Source: Bathymodiolus brooksi (Eukaryota > Mollusca > Bivalvia > Mytilida > Modiolidae). Taken from it: 64,000 nucleotides of DNA. Under the pieces are notes generated by a model. That model saw only the letters and a program-made list of their open reading frames with translations. It did no database searches and was not told the DNA's origin. The stretch is from assembly GCA_963680875.1 (NCBI GenBank), contig OY804589.1:25842353-25906352 (forward strand), written 5' to 3'. The position numbers and the translations under genes are program-made. Positions 1 through 12,299 of the stretch are shown here, in pieces. Position 1 is the first letter of the stretch, and every line of letters starts with the position of its first letter.

Positions 1-470
1 GCCTGTGGCGGCCATGTTTGTTAATGATCGGGACAAAATGAGCAATCCTTATAGAGAACCTTCCATAGATGCTTCCAACCAAGTTTCTGTTCATTTGGCA
101 AAGCGGTTTCAGAGATGAAGATTTTTAGAAATCGACCAATTAGAAACAAGAATTGCCTGTGGCAGCCATATTTGTTAATGGATCAGGATGAAATGAGCAG
201 TCTTTATAGAGGACCTCCCATAGATGCATCCTACCAAGTTTCGGTTCATTTGGCAAAGCGGTTTCAGAGGAGAAGATTTTTTAGAAATCATCCAATCAGA
301 AACAAGAATTGTCTATGGTGGCCATATTTGTTAACGGATCGGGACGAAATGAGCAATCACAACAGAGGACTTTCCATAGATGCTTCCTACCAAGTTTCGG
401 TTCATTTGGCCAAACGGTTTCAGAGGAGAAGAATCTAATTTTTTCAATAGTTTTCTATTTTTTATTGATT
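1..470 (+). repeat. 155-bp tandem repeat, three copies, partly open in one frame
   Basis: Three copies begin near 1, 155 and 311, so the period is 155-156 bp. Copies two and three give an open frame of about 52-residue repeats from 115 to 438 with the shared core PIRNKNCLW...[18 protein letters not shown]. The stretch ending 'ggtttcagaggagaagattt' is the same as the conserved core of the bivalve interspersed element at 1978-2200, so I read this as a tandem amplification of that element and the open frame as incidental. A real short repeat protein cannot be fully excluded, but there is no upstream start context, splice signal or codon bias that argues for it. Confidence 0.7.
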
Positions 471-1020
471 TTTTTCACTAATTTTCAAGTTTGAGAAGCG
501 GCAACGGCCATCATTCATGGTCTGAAAGAGAATTATATATGCATTGTTCCTTTATAGTTTGGTAGCAACATTGGCTCTTTACAATATTTAAAGAATTAAA
601 AAAAATCAAAAAAATATATTTTTTGTAACGATAGCAGCCATTTTTCATAAGCGACCAGGGTTAGCAACCATAAGTCTGAAAGTGGATCATATATGCATCA
701 TTTCCATACAGGCTTTTTACCGGATTTTAAAATATGTTTTTTGACAATAATTTTCTATTTTTTGTAACAGTGACGGCCACGTTGGATGACAGCCGGAGGT
801 CTTCCATCAAAATTTTGAAAGAAGACCACTTATGCATTCCTTCCATATATGGCTTGATTGCATTTGACTCTTTACAGGATATTAAAATAATTTTTTAATG
901 ATTTTTTTCACTAATTTTCAATTTATAGTAACGATGGTGGCCATGTTTGATGGGGAATGGGGTCCTCAACCATAATTCTGAAAGAATATTACATATGTAT
1001 CAAATTTAATTGCTGATTTT
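471..1020 (+). repeat. Degenerate continuation of the tandem repeat
   Basis: Diverged units of about 130-165 bp each carry a 'ggcc(a/g)' core (near 507, 636, 773 and 937), then a 'ctgaaag' or 'ttgaaag' block and a 'atatgcat'-type block. They are older copies of the same tandem structure seen just upstream. No gene is visible. Confidence 0.55.
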
Positions 1021-1220
1021 ACCCCTATGTTCTATTTATAGACATGGTGGCCATGATGGTTGGTCGGCAGGGTCATCAGATATAACTTTTAAAGGGAACC
1101 CCCTAAGGATGATTCAGGCCAAGTTTGGTTTAAATTGGCCCAGTGGTTTCAGAGGATAAGATTTTTTTTAAAGTTTACAGACGGACACCAAGTGATGGCA
1201 ATAGCTCATACAGGTGAGCT
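1021..1220 (+). repeat. Bivalve interspersed element, copy 1
   Basis: The sequence from 'acccctatgttctatttata' to 'caggtgagct' is nearly identical to 1978-2200, offset by 957 bp. It carries the recognisable bivalve repeat core. Compared with copy 2 it lacks part of the 'gacggacgacgga' stretch and has a shortened 3' end. The pair brackets the 162-bp tandem array, so the array and its flank look duplicated together. Confidence 0.75.
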
Positions 1221-1227
1221 AAAACTT

Positions 1228-1890
1228 GCAGTGTAGGTGGATCTTGACAGGCTGAACATGTTTGCAGTTTAAACTTAACATCTATCTCTTATAGTTTTTG
1301 AAATAAAGGACGAAAAGTATTAACATTTTGAAAATTTGATGAAAAAAGAGCAATAACTCCAAAATAGGTAATGGAATTTACTTCAAAATTGCAGGGTATG
1401 TAGATCTTGACATGCTGCACAGTTTTGCAATTTAAACTTAACATCTATCTCTTATAGTTTTTGAAATATAAGACGAAAAGTATTAAATTTTTTAAATGTG
1501 ATGAAAAAAGGGCAATAACTCAAAGATGGGTGATCAGATTTACTTCAAAATTGCAGGGTAGGTAGATCTTGACATGCTGAACATGTTTGCAGTTTCAACT
1601 TACCATTTATCTCTTATAGTTTTTGAAATAAAGGACGAAAAGTATTAACATTTTGAAAATTTGATGAAAAAAGGGAAATAACTCCAAAATGGGTAATCAG
1701 ATTTACTTCAAAATTACAGGGTAGGTAGATCTTGACATGCTGCACATTTTTGCAATTAAACTTAACCTTTATCTCTTATAGTTTTTGAAAAATAAGATGA
1801 AAAGTATTAAAATTTTAAAAATTTGATGAAAAAAGGGAAATAACTCCAAGATGGGTAATCAGATTTACTTCAAAATTGCAGGGTAGGTAG
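1228..1890 (+). repeat. 162-bp tandem repeat, about four copies
   Basis: Unit starts ('gcag-gtaggtagatcttgac') lie at 1228, 1391, 1553, 1716 and 1878, giving a steady period of 162-163 bp. Each unit contains 'atctcttatagtttttgaaa', 'gatgaaaaaag', and 'aataactc(c)aaa'. The array sits between the two copies of the bivalve element. It has no coding potential. Confidence 0.85.
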
Positions 1891-1977
1891 ATCTTGCTGT
1901 GCTGATCATTTTTACCCCATGTCAGATTTCTGTTTTTATTAACGGTTTTTGAGTTATTACCCAAAAACTGCAATTTT

Positions 1978-2200
1978 ACCCCTATGTTCTATTTATAGAC
2001 ATGGTGGCCATGATGGTTGGTCGGCTGGGTCATCGGACATAACTTTTAAAGGGAACCCCCTAAGGATGATTCAGGCCAAGTTTGGTTTAAATTGGCCCAG
2101 TGGTTTCAGAGGAGAAGATTTTTTTAAAAGTTTACAGACGGACGACGGACGCCAAGTGATGGCAATAGCCCACATGAGCCTTTGGGTCAGGTGAGCTAAA
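1978..2200 (+). repeat. Bivalve interspersed element, copy 2
   Basis: This is the most complete copy in the window. It contains 'gacatggtggccatgatgg', 'gatgattcaggccaagtttg', 'ggcccagtggtttcagagga', a 'gacggacgacgga' block and a terminal 'gccaagtgatggcaatagcc...ggtgagctaaaa'. I recognise this organisation from many bivalve genomes; it is the main reason for the taxonomic call. An 81-codon open frame across it is incidental. Confidence 0.75.
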
Positions 2201-2284
2201 AATCAACCCTTCACAGCACATCTTCACATGGCATATGATATTCCTACAAGGTTTCATAAAGTTTGATCAAGGCATCTCCGAAAA

Positions 2285-2515
2285 ATCGAGCGGACAAAAA
2301 TATGTGAAAGAATAATAATAATAATAGTGAAAAAGAAACGTAGAATAGCAATACATCACCCGACAACAGTTGGGGTGATGTAATAAGAATAATAATAATA
2401 GTGAAAAAGAAACGCAGAACAGCAATACATCACAAGACAACAGTCGGGGTGATGTAATAATAGAATAACAATACATCACCCGACAGCAGTCGGGGTTATG
2501 TAATAAGAAACGGAG
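2285..2515. repeat. Three copies of a hairpin-containing tandem repeat
   Basis: Three units contain 'atacatcac(cc/aa)gac(a)(a/g)cag(t)(t/c)ggggt(g/t)atgtaat'. The flanks 'catcacccgac' and 'gtcggggtgatg' are inverted complements, so each unit can form a stem with a small loop around 'aacagt'. Units are spaced by 'aataataataatagtgaaaaagaaacg'. An open frame on the minus strand here is only a by-product of the repetition. Confidence 0.6.
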
Positions 2516-2534
2516 CAAACACAATATGTCTTGA

Positions 2535-2588
2535 CCACCAGGATATAACTGAATTTTTGTTGAAAGTGGCATAAAACACCAATAACTC
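2535..2588 (+). mobile_element. SINE 3'-tail remnant
   Basis: The stretch around 'ttgttgaaagtggcataaa' followed by 'acacc' matches the 3' end of the two fuller SINEs in this window (36344-36607 on plus, 62429-62705 on minus). The tRNA-derived head is missing here, so this is a truncated copy. Confidence 0.55.
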
Positions 2589-2599
2589 GATATTGTCAA

Positions 2600-2821
2600 A
2601 TGTACATTTTGCATGTGTGTATTTCATAAAACGAAATGAAAATAGGAAGAGGATATCAGAGAAAAACGAATCCGTTTAAATGACCGTCGGCTAATTGAAC
2701 GATGGACCTCAACCTCAATTCGCCACTAGGACAGGACGTTAATAAGTGTCTCCGTGTATGCAGAATGTCACCCGCTCCTTCACACAAGACACAAGTATCA
2801 ATAGCTCCTAATGACAAACAA
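2600..2821. other. Unique spacer before the satellite
   Basis: About 220 bp of non-repetitive AT-rich sequence. I see no gene. The satellite begins abruptly near 2822 with a nearly consensus monomer. Confidence 0.5.
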
Positions 2822-4599
2822 TTTATTGTGAGAGATCGTTATTGGTCATTTGTTTGTTGTGAGAGGTCGTTATTGGTCCTTTGTTTGTTGTGAGAGGTCG
2901 TTATTGGTCATTTGTTTGTTGTGAGGGATTGTTATTGGTCCTTTGTTTGTTGTGAGAGGTCATTATTGGTCATTTGTTTGTTGTGAGAGGTCATTATTGG
3001 TCATTTGTTTGTTGTGAGAGGTTGTTATTGGTCCTTTGTTTGTTGTGAGAGGTTGTTATTGGTCCTTTGTTTGTTGTGAGAGGTCGTTATTGGTCATTTG
3101 TTTGTTGTGAGAGGTTGTTATTGGTCCTTTGTTTGTTGTGAGAGGTCGTTATTGGTCATTTGTTTGTTGTGAGGGATTGTTATTGGTCCTTTGTTTGTTG
3201 TGAGAGGTCATTATTGGTCATTTGTTTGTTGTGAGAGGTCATTATTGGTCATTTGTTTGTTGTGAGAGGTTGTTATTGGTCCTTTGTTTGTTGTGAGAGG
3301 TTGTTATTGGTCCTTTGTTTGTTGTGAGAGGTTGTTATTGGTCCTTTGTTTGTTGTGAGAGGTTGTTATTGGTCCTTTGTTTGTTGTGAGAGGTTGTTAT
3401 TGGTCCTTTGTTTGTTGGGAGAGGTTGTTATTGGTCCTTTGTTTGTTGTGAGAGGTCGTTATTGGTCTTTGTTTATTGTGAGAGGTCGTTATTGGTCCTT
3501 TGTTTGTTGTGAGAGGTCGTTATTGGTCCTTTGTTTGTTGTGAGAGGTCGTTATTGGTCCTTTGTTTATTGTGAGAGGTTATTATTGGTCCTTTGTTGTG
3601 AGAGGTTGTTATTGGTCCTTTGTTTATTGTGAGAGGTCTTTATTGGTCCTTTGTTTGTTGTGAGAGGTTGTTATTGGTCCTTTGTTTGTTGTGAGAGGTC
3701 GTTATTGGTCCTTTGTTTGTTGTGAGAGGTCGTTATTGGTGCTTTGTTTGTTGTGAGAGGTCGCTATTGGTCCTTTGTTTGTTGTGAGAGGTCGTTATTG
3801 GTCCTTTGTTGTGAGAGGTTGTTATTGGTCCTTTGTTTATTGTGAGAGGTCATTATTGGTCCTTTGTTTATTGTGAGAGGTCGTTATTGGTCCTTTGTTT
3901 ATTGTGAGAGGTCTTTATTGGTCCTTTGTTTGTTGTGAGAGGTTGTTATTGATCCTTTGTTTGTTGTGAGACGTCATTATTGATCCTTTGTTTGTTGTGA
4001 GAGGTTGTTATTGGTCATTTGTTTGTTGTGAGAGGTCGTTATTGGTCCTTTGTTTGTTGTGAGAGGTCGTTATTGGTCCTTTGTTTGTTGTGAGAGGTTG
4101 TTATTGGTCCTTTGTTTGTTGTGAGAGGTCTTTATTGGTCCTTTGTTTGTTGTGAGAGGTCGTTATTGGTCCTTTGTTTATTGTGAGAGGTCTTTATTGG
4201 TCTTTTGTTTGTTGTGAGAGGTTGTTATTGATCCTTTGTTTGTTGTGAGACGTCATTATTGGTCCTTTGTTTGTTGTGAGAGGTTGTTATTGGTCCTTTG
4301 TTTATTGTGAGAGGTCGTTATTGGTCATTTGTTTGTTGTGAGAGGTCTTTATTGGTCCTTTGTTTGTTGTGATAGGTTGTTATTGGTCATTTGTTTGTTG
4401 TGAGAGGTCGTTATTGGTCCTTTGTTTGTTGTGAGAGGTCGTTATTGGTCCTTTGTTTGTTGTGAGAGGTCTTTATTGGTCCTTTGTTTGTTGTGAGAGG
4501 TTGTTATTGGTCATTTGTTTGTTGTGAGAGGTTGTTATTGGTCCTTTGTTTGTTGTGAGAGGTCGTTATTGGTCATTTGTTTATTGTGAGAGGTTGTAA

Positions 4600-7500
4600 T
4601 TGGTCATTTGTTTGTTCTGAGAGGTCGCTATTGGTCCTTTGTTTGTTGTGAGAGGTTGTTATTGGTCATTTGTTTATTGAAAGATTGTTATTGGTCATTT
4701 GTTTGTTGTGAGAGGTCGTTATTGATCCTTTGTTTGTTGTGAGAGGTCGTTATTGGTCCTTTGTTTATTGTGAGAGGTCGTTATTGGTCCTTTATTTGTT
4801 GTGAGAGGTCATTATTGGTCCTTTGTTTGTTGTGAGAGGTCTTTATTGGTCCTTTGTTTGTTGTGAGAGGTTGTTATTGGTCCTTTGTTTGTTGTGAGAA
4901 GTCGTTATTGGTCCTTTGTTTATTGTGAGAGGTCGTTATTGGTCCTTTGCTTGTTGTGAGAGGTCGTTATTGGTGCTTTGTTTGTTGTGAGAGGTCTTTA
5001 TTTGTCCTTTGTTGTGAGAGGTCTTTATTGGTCCTTTGTTTGTGGCGAGAGTTCGTTATTGGTCTTTTTGTTGTGAGAGGTTGTTGTTGGTCCTTTGTTT
5101 ATTGTGAGAGGTCATTATTGGTCCTTTGTTTATTGTGAGAGGTCGTTATTGGTCATTTGTTTGTTGTGAGAGGTTGTTATTGGTCCTTTGTTTGTTGTGA
5201 GAGGTCGTTATTGGTCCTTTATTTGTTGTGAGAGGTCGTTATTGGTCCTTTGTTTGTTGTGAGAGGTCTTTATTGGTCCTTTGTTTGTGGCGAGAGTTCG
5301 TTATTGGTCCTTTGTTTGTCCTTTGTTTGTTGTGAGAGGTTATTATTGGTCATTTCTTTGTTGTGAGAGGTTGTTATTGGTCCTTTGTTTGTTGTGAGAG
5401 ATCGTTATTGGTCATTTGACTGTTGTGAGATGTCGTTATTGGTTCTTTGTTTGTTGCGAGAGGTCATTATTGGTCATTTGTTTGTTGTGAGAGGTCTTTA
5501 TTGGTCCTTTGTTTGTTGTGAGAGGTCGTTATTGGTCCTTTGTTTGTTGTGAGAGGTCGTTATTGGTCCTTTGTTGTGAGAGGTCTTTATTGGTCCTTTG
5601 TTTGTGGCGAGAGTTCGTTATTGGTTCTTTTTGTTGTGAGAGGTTGTTATTGGTCCTTTGCTTGTTGTGAGAGGTCATTATTGGTCATTTGTTTGTTGTG
5701 AGAGGTTGTTATTGGTCCTTTGTTGTGAGAGGTCGTTATTGGTCCTTTATTTGTTGTGAGAGGTCGTTATTGGTCCTTTGTTTGTTGTGAGAGGTCTTTA
5801 TTGGTCCTTTGTTTGTTGTGAGAGGTCTTTATTGGTCATTTGTTTGTTGTGAGAGGTCGTTATTGGTCCTTTGTTTGTTGTGAGAGGTCGTTATTGGTCC
5901 TTTGTTGTGAGAGGTCTTTATTGGTCCTTTGTTTGTGGCGAGAGTTCGTTATTGGTCCTTTTTTGTTGTGAGAGGTTGTTGTTGGTCCTTTGTTTGTTGT
6001 GAGAGATCATTATTGGTCCTTTGAGTGTTGTGAGACGTCGTTATTGGTCCTTTGTTTGTTGTGAGAGGTCGTTATTGGTCATTTCTTTGTTGTGAGAGGT
6101 CGTTATTGGTCCTTTGTTTGTTGTGATAGGTCCTTATTGGTCATTTGTTTGTTGTAAGAGGTCGTTATTGGTCCTTTGTTTGTTGTGATAGGTCCTTATT
6201 GGTCCTTTGTTTATTGTGAGAGGTCGTTATTGGTCCTTTTTTGTTGTGGGAGGTCTTTATTGGTCCTTTGTTTGTGGCGAGAGTTCGTTATTGGTCCTTT
6301 TTTGTTGTGAGAGGTTGTTGTTGGTCCTTTGTTTATTGTGAGAGGTCATTATTGGTCATTTGTTTGTTGTGAGAGGTTGTTATTGGTCCTTTGTTTGTTG
6401 TGAGATATCGTTATTGGTCATTTGAGTGTTGTGAGACGTCGTTATTGGTCCTTTGTTTGTTGTGAGAGGTCGTTATTGGTCCTTTGTTTGTTGTGAGGGA
6501 TTGTTATTGGTCCTTTGTTTGTTGTGAGAGGTCGTTATTGGTCTTTGTTTATTGTGAGAGGTCGTTATTGGTCCTTTGTTTGTTGTGAGAGGTCGTTATT
6601 GGTCCTTTATTTGTTGTGAGAGGTTGTTATTGGTCCTTTGTTGTGAGAGGTCGTTATTGGTCCTTTATTTGTTGTGAGAGGTCGTTATTGGTCCTTTGTT
6701 TGTTGTGAGAGGTCTTTATTGGTCCTTTGTTTGTTGTGAGAGGTCATTATTGGTCATTTGTTTGTTGTGAGAGGTCGTTATTGGTCCTTTGTTTGTTGTG
6801 AGAGGTCGTTATTGGTCCTTTGTTGTGAGAGGTCTTTATTGGTCCTTTGTTTGTGGCGAGAGTTCGTTATTGGTCCTTTTTTGTTGTGAGAGGTTGTTGT
6901 TGGTCCTTTGTTTGTTGTGAGAGATCATTATTGGTCCTTTGAGTGTTGTGAGACGTCGTTATTGGTCCTTTGTTTGTTGTGAGAGGTCGTTATTGGTCAT
7001 TTCTTTGTTGTGAGAGGTCGTTATTGGTCCTTTGTTTGTTGTGATAGGTCCTTATTGGTCATTTGTTTGTTGTAAGAGGTCGTTATTGGTCCTTTGTTTG
7101 TTGTGATAGGTCCTTATTGGTCCTTTGTTTATTGTGAGAGGTCGTTATTGGTCCTTTTTTGTTGTGGGAGGTCTTTATTGGTTCTTTGTTTGTGGAGAGA
7201 GTTCGTTATTGGTCCTTTTTTGTTGTGAGAGGTTGTTGTTGGTCCTTTGTTTATTGTGAGAGGTCATTATTGGTCATTTGTTTGTTGTGAGAGGTTGTTA
7301 TTGGTCCTTTGTTTGTTGTGAGAGATCGTTATTGGTCCTTTGAGTGTTGTGAGACGTCGTTATTGGCCCTTTGTTTGTTGTGAGAGGTCGTTATTGGTCC
7401 TTTGTTTGTTGTGAGGGATTGTTATTGGTCCTTTGTTTGTTGTGAGAGGTCGTTATTGGTCTTTGTTTATTGTGAGAGGTCGTTATTGGTCCTTTGTTTG

Positions 7501-9900
7501 TTGTGAGAGGTCGTTATTGGTCCTTTGTTTGTTGTGAGAGGTCGTTATTGGTCCTTTGTTTATTGTGAGAGGTTGTTATTGGTCCTTTGTTGTGAGAGGT
7601 TGTTATTGGTCCTTTGTTTATTGTGAGAGGTCTTTATTGGTCCTTTGTTTGTTGTGAGAGGTTGTTATTGGTCCTTTGTTGTGAGAGGTCGTTATTGGTC
7701 CTTTGTTTATTGTGAGAGGTCTTTATTGGTCCTTTGTTTATTGTGAGAGGTCTTTATTGGTCCTTTGTTTGTTGTGAGAGGTTGTTATTGGTCCTTTGTT
7801 GTGAGAGGTTGTTATTGGTCCTTTGTTTGTTGTGAGGTCTTTATTGGTCCTTTGTTTATTGTGAGAGGTCTTTATTGGTCCTTTGTTTGTTGTGAGAGGT
7901 CGTTATTGGTCCTTTGTTTATTGTGAGAGGTCGTTATTGGTGCTTTGTTTGTTGTGAGAGGTTGTTATTGGTCCTTTGTTGTGAGAGGTTGTTATTGGTC
8001 CTTTGTTTGTTGTGAGAGGTTGTTATTGGTCCTTTGTTTGTTGTGAGAAGTCGTTATTGTTCCTTTGTTTGTTGTGAGAGGTCGTTATTGGTCCTTTGTT
8101 TGTTGTGAGAGGTTGTTATTGGTCCTTTGTTTGTTGTGAGAGGTCGTTATTGGTCCTTTGTTTGTTGTGAGAGGTCGTTATTGGTCCTTTGTTTGTTGTG
8201 AGAGGTCGTTATTGGTCCTTTGTTTATTGTGAGAGGTCTTTATTGGTCCTTTGTTTGTTGTGAGAGGTTGTTATTGATCCTTTGTTTGTTGTGAGACGTC
8301 ATTATTGGTCCTTTGTTTGTTGTGAGAGGTTGTTATTGGTCCTTTGTTTATTGTGAGAGGTCGTTATTGGTCATTTGTTTGTTGTGAGAGGTCTTTATTG
8401 GTCCTTTGTTTGTTGTGAGAGGTTGTTATTGGTCATTTGTTTGTTGTGAGAGGTCGTTATTGGTCCTTTGTTTGTTGTGAGAGGTCGTTATTGGTCCTTT
8501 GTTTGTTGTGAGACGTCATTATTGGTCCTTTGTTTGTTGTGAGAGGTCGTTATTGGTCCTTTGTTTATTGTGAGAGGTCGTTATTGGTCATTTGTTTGTT
8601 GTGAGAGGTCTTTATTGGTCCTTTGTTTGTTGTGAGAGGTCGTTATTGGTCCTTTGTTTGTTGTGAGACGTCATTATTGGTCCTTTGTTTGTTGTGAGAG
8701 GTCGTTATTGGTCCTTTGTTTATTGTGAGAGGTCGTTATTGGTCATTTGTTTGTTGTGAGAGGTCTTTATTGGTCCTTTGTTTGTTGTGAGAGGTTGTTA
8801 TTGGTCATTTGTTTGTTGTGAGAGGTCGTTATTGATCCTCTGTTTGTTGTGAGACGTCATTATTGGTCCTTTGTTTGTTGTGAGAGTGTGTTATTGGTCC
8901 TTTGTTTATTGTGAGAGGTCGTTATTGGTCATTTGTTTGTTGTGAGAGGTCTTTATTGGTCCTTTGTTTGTTGTGAGAGGTTGTTATTGGTCATTTGTTT
9001 GTTGTGAGAGGTCGTTATTGGTCCTTTGTTTGTTGTGAGAGGTCGTTATTGGTCCTTTGTTTGTTGTGAGAGGTCTTTATTGGTCCTTTGTTTGTTGTGA
9101 GAGGTTGTTATTGGTCATTTGTTTGTTGTGAGAGGTTGTTATTGGTCCTTTGTTTGTTGTGAGAGGTCGTTATTGGTCATTTGTTTATTGTGAGAGGTTG
9201 TTATTGGTCATTTGTTTGTTGTGAGAGGTCGTTATTGGTCCTTTGTTTGTTGTGAGAGGTTGTTATTGGTCATTTGTTTATTGAAAGATTGTTATTGGTC
9301 ATTTGTTTGTTGTGAGAGGTCGTTATTGATCCTTTGTTTGTTGTGAGAGGTCGTTATTGGTCCTTTGTTTATTGTGAGAGGTCGTTATTGGTCCTTTATT
9401 TGTTGTGAGAGGTCATTATTGGTCCTTTGTTTGTTGTGAGAGGTCTTTATTGGTCCTTTGTTTGTTGTGAGAGGTTGTTATTGGTCCTTTGTTTGTTGTG
9501 AGAAGTCGTTATTGGTCCTTTGTTTATTGTGAGAGGTCGTTATTGGTCCTTTGTTTGTTGTGAGAGGTCGTTATTGGTCCTTTGTTTGTTGTGAGAGGTC
9601 GTTATTGGTCCTTTGTTTGTTGTGAGAGGTCTTTATTTGTCCTTTGTTGTGAGAGGTCTTTATTGGTCCTTTGTTTGTGGCGAGAGTTCGTTATTGGTCC
9701 TTTTTTGTTGTGAGAGGTTGTTGTTGGTCCTTTGTTTATTGTGAGAGGTCATTATTGGTCATTTGTTTGTTGTGAGAGGTTGTTATTGGTCCTTTGTTTG
9801 TTGTGAGAGGTCGTTATTGGTCCTTTATTTGTTGTGAGAGGTCGTTATTGGTCCTTTGTTTGTTGTGAGAGGTCTTTATTGGTCCTTTGTTTGTGGCGAG
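4600..9900 (+). repeat. Higher-order duplication in the satellite, offset about 4.61 kb
   Basis: A rare aberrant monomer, 'tttattgaaagattg', occurs at about 4673 and again at about 9287, an offset of 4,614 bp. A second rare junction, 'gtttgtcctttg', occurs at 5314 and 9920, an offset of 4,606 bp. The order of variants between the markers is similar. This supports one block duplication with small internal gains and losses of bases. Confidence 0.65.
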
Positions 9901-10950
9901 AGTTCGTTATTGGTCCTTTGTTTGTCCTTTGTTTGTTGTGAGAGGTTATTATTGGTCATTTGTTTGTTGTGAGAGGTTGTTATTGGTCCTTTGTTTGTTC
10001 TGAGAGATCGTTATTGGTCATTTGACTGTTGTGAGACGTCGTTATTGGTTCTTTGTTTGTTGTGAGAGGTCGTTATTGGTCATTTGTTTGTTGTGAGAGG
10101 TCATTATTGGTCCTTTGTTTGTTGTGAGAGGTCGTTATTGGTCCTTTGTTTATTGTGAGAGGTCGTTATTGGTGCTTTGTTTGTTGTGAGAGGTTGTTAT
10201 TGGTCCTTTGTTGTGAGAGGTTGTTATTGGTCCTTTGTTTGTTGTGAGAGGTTGTTATTGGTCCTTTGTTTGTTGTGAGAGGTCGTTATTGTTCCTTTGT
10301 TTGTTGTGAGAGGTCGTTATTGGTCCTTTGTTTGTTGTGAGAGGTTGTTATTGGTCCTTTGTTTGTTGTGAGAGGTCGTTATTGGTCCTTTGTTTGTTGT
10401 GAGAGGTCGTTATTGGTCCTTTGTTTGTTGTGAGAGGTCGTTATTGGTCCTTTGTTTATTGTGAGAGGTCTTTATTGGTCCTTTGTTTGTTGTGAGAGGT
10501 TGTTATTGATCCTTTGTTTGTTGTGAGACGTCATTATTGGTCCTTTGTTTGTTGTGAGAGGTTGTTATTGGTCCTTTGTTTATTGTGAGAGGTCGTTATT
10601 GGTCATTTGTTTGTTGTGAGACGTCATTATTGGTCCTTTGTTTGTTGTGAGACGTCATTATTGGTCCTTTGTTTGTTGTGAGAGGTCGTTATTGGTCCTT
10701 TGTTTATTGTGAGAGGTCGTTATTGGTCATTTGTTTGTTGTGAGAGGTCTTTATTGGTCCTTTGTTTGTTGTGAGAGGTTGTTATTGGTCATTTGTTTGT
10801 TGTGAGAGGTCGTTATTGATCCTTTGTTTGTTGTGAGACGTCATTATTGGTCCTTTGTTTGTTGTGAGAGTGTGTTATTGGTCCTTTGTTTATTGTGAGA
10901 GGTCGTTATTGGTCATTTGTTTGTTGTGAGAGGTCTTTATTGGTCCTTTG
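8881..10950 (+). repeat. Higher-order duplication in the satellite, offset 1,984 bp
   Basis: The rare monomer containing 'gagagtgtgttattgg' occurs at 8881 and 10865, with the same run of neighbouring variants (gacgtcattattgg before, tttattgtgagaggtcgtta after). This is a second duplication scale, distinct from the 4.6-kb and 2.4-kb ones. Confidence 0.65.
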
Positions 10951-12299
10951 TTTGTTGTGAGAGGTTGTTATTGGTCATTTGTTTGTTGTGAGAGGTCGTT
11001 ATTGGTCCTTTGTTTGTTGTGAGAGGTCGTTATTGGTCCTTTGTTTATTGTGAGAGGTCGTTATTGGTCCTTTATTTGTTGTGAGAGGTCATTATTGTCC
11101 TTTGTTTGTTGTGAGAGGTCTTTATTGGTCCTTTGTTTGTTGTGAGAGGTTGTTATTGGTCCTTTGTTTGTTGTGAGAAGTCGTTATTGGTCCTTTGTTT
11201 ATTGTGAGAGGTCGTTATTGGTCCTTTGTTTGTTGTGAGAGGTCGTTATTGGTCCTTTGTTTGTTGTGAGAGGTCTTTATTTGTCCTTTGTTGTGAGAGG
11301 TCTTTATTGGTCCTTTGTTTGTGGCGAGAGTTCGTTATTGGTCCTTTTTTGTTGTGAGAGGTTGTTGTTGGTCCTTTGTTTATTGTGAGAGGTCATTATT
11401 GGTCATTTGTTTGTTGTGAGAGGTTGTTATTGGTCCTTTGTTTGTTGTGAGAGGTCGTTATTGGTCCTTTATTTGTTGTGAGAGGTCGTTATTGGTCCTT
11501 TGTTTGTTGTGAGAGGTCTTTATAGGTCCTTTGTTTGTTGTGAGAGGTTATTATTGGTCATTTGTTTGTTGTGAGAGGTTATTATTGGTCATTTGTTTGT
11601 TGTGAGAGGTTGTTATTGGTCCTTTGTTTGTTGTGAGAGATCGTTATTGGTCATTTGACTGTTGTGAGACGTCGTTATTGGTTCTTTGTTTGTTGTGAGA
11701 GGTCGTTATTGGTCATTTGTTTGTTGTGAGAGGTCATTATTGGTCCTTTGTTTGTTGTGAGAGGTCTTTATTGGTCCTTTGTTTGTTGTGAGAGGTCGTT
11801 ATTGGTCCTTTGTTTGTTGTGAGAGGTCGTTATTGGTCCTTTGTTGTGAGAGGTCTTTATTGGTCCTTTGTTTGTGGCAAGAGTTCATTATTGGTCCTTT
11901 TTGTTGTGAGAGGTTGTTGTTGGTCCTTTGTTTGTTGTGAGAGGTCATTAATGGTCATTTGTTTGTTGTGAGAGGTTGTTATTGGTCCTTTGTTGTGAGA
12001 GGTCGTTATTGATCCTTTATTTGTTGTGAGAGGTCGTTATTGTTCCTTTGTTTGTTGTGAGAGGTCTTTATTGGTCCTTTGTTTGTTGTGAGAGGTGATT
12101 ATTGGTCATTTGTTTGTTGTGAGAGGTCGTTATTGGTCCTTTGTTTGTTGTGAGAGGTCGTTATTGGTCCTTTGTTGTGAGAGGTCTTTATTGGTCCTTT
12201 GTTTGTGGCGAGAGTTCGTTATTGGTCCTTTTTTGTTGTGAGAGGTTGTTGTTGGTCCTTTGTTTGTTGTGAGAGATCATTATTGGTCCTTTGAGTGTT

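Noticed and set aside
115..438. 107-codon repeat protein
   Set aside because: The frame matches tandem copies of a known non-coding bivalve element, and the 156-bp period (a multiple of three) explains why it stays open.
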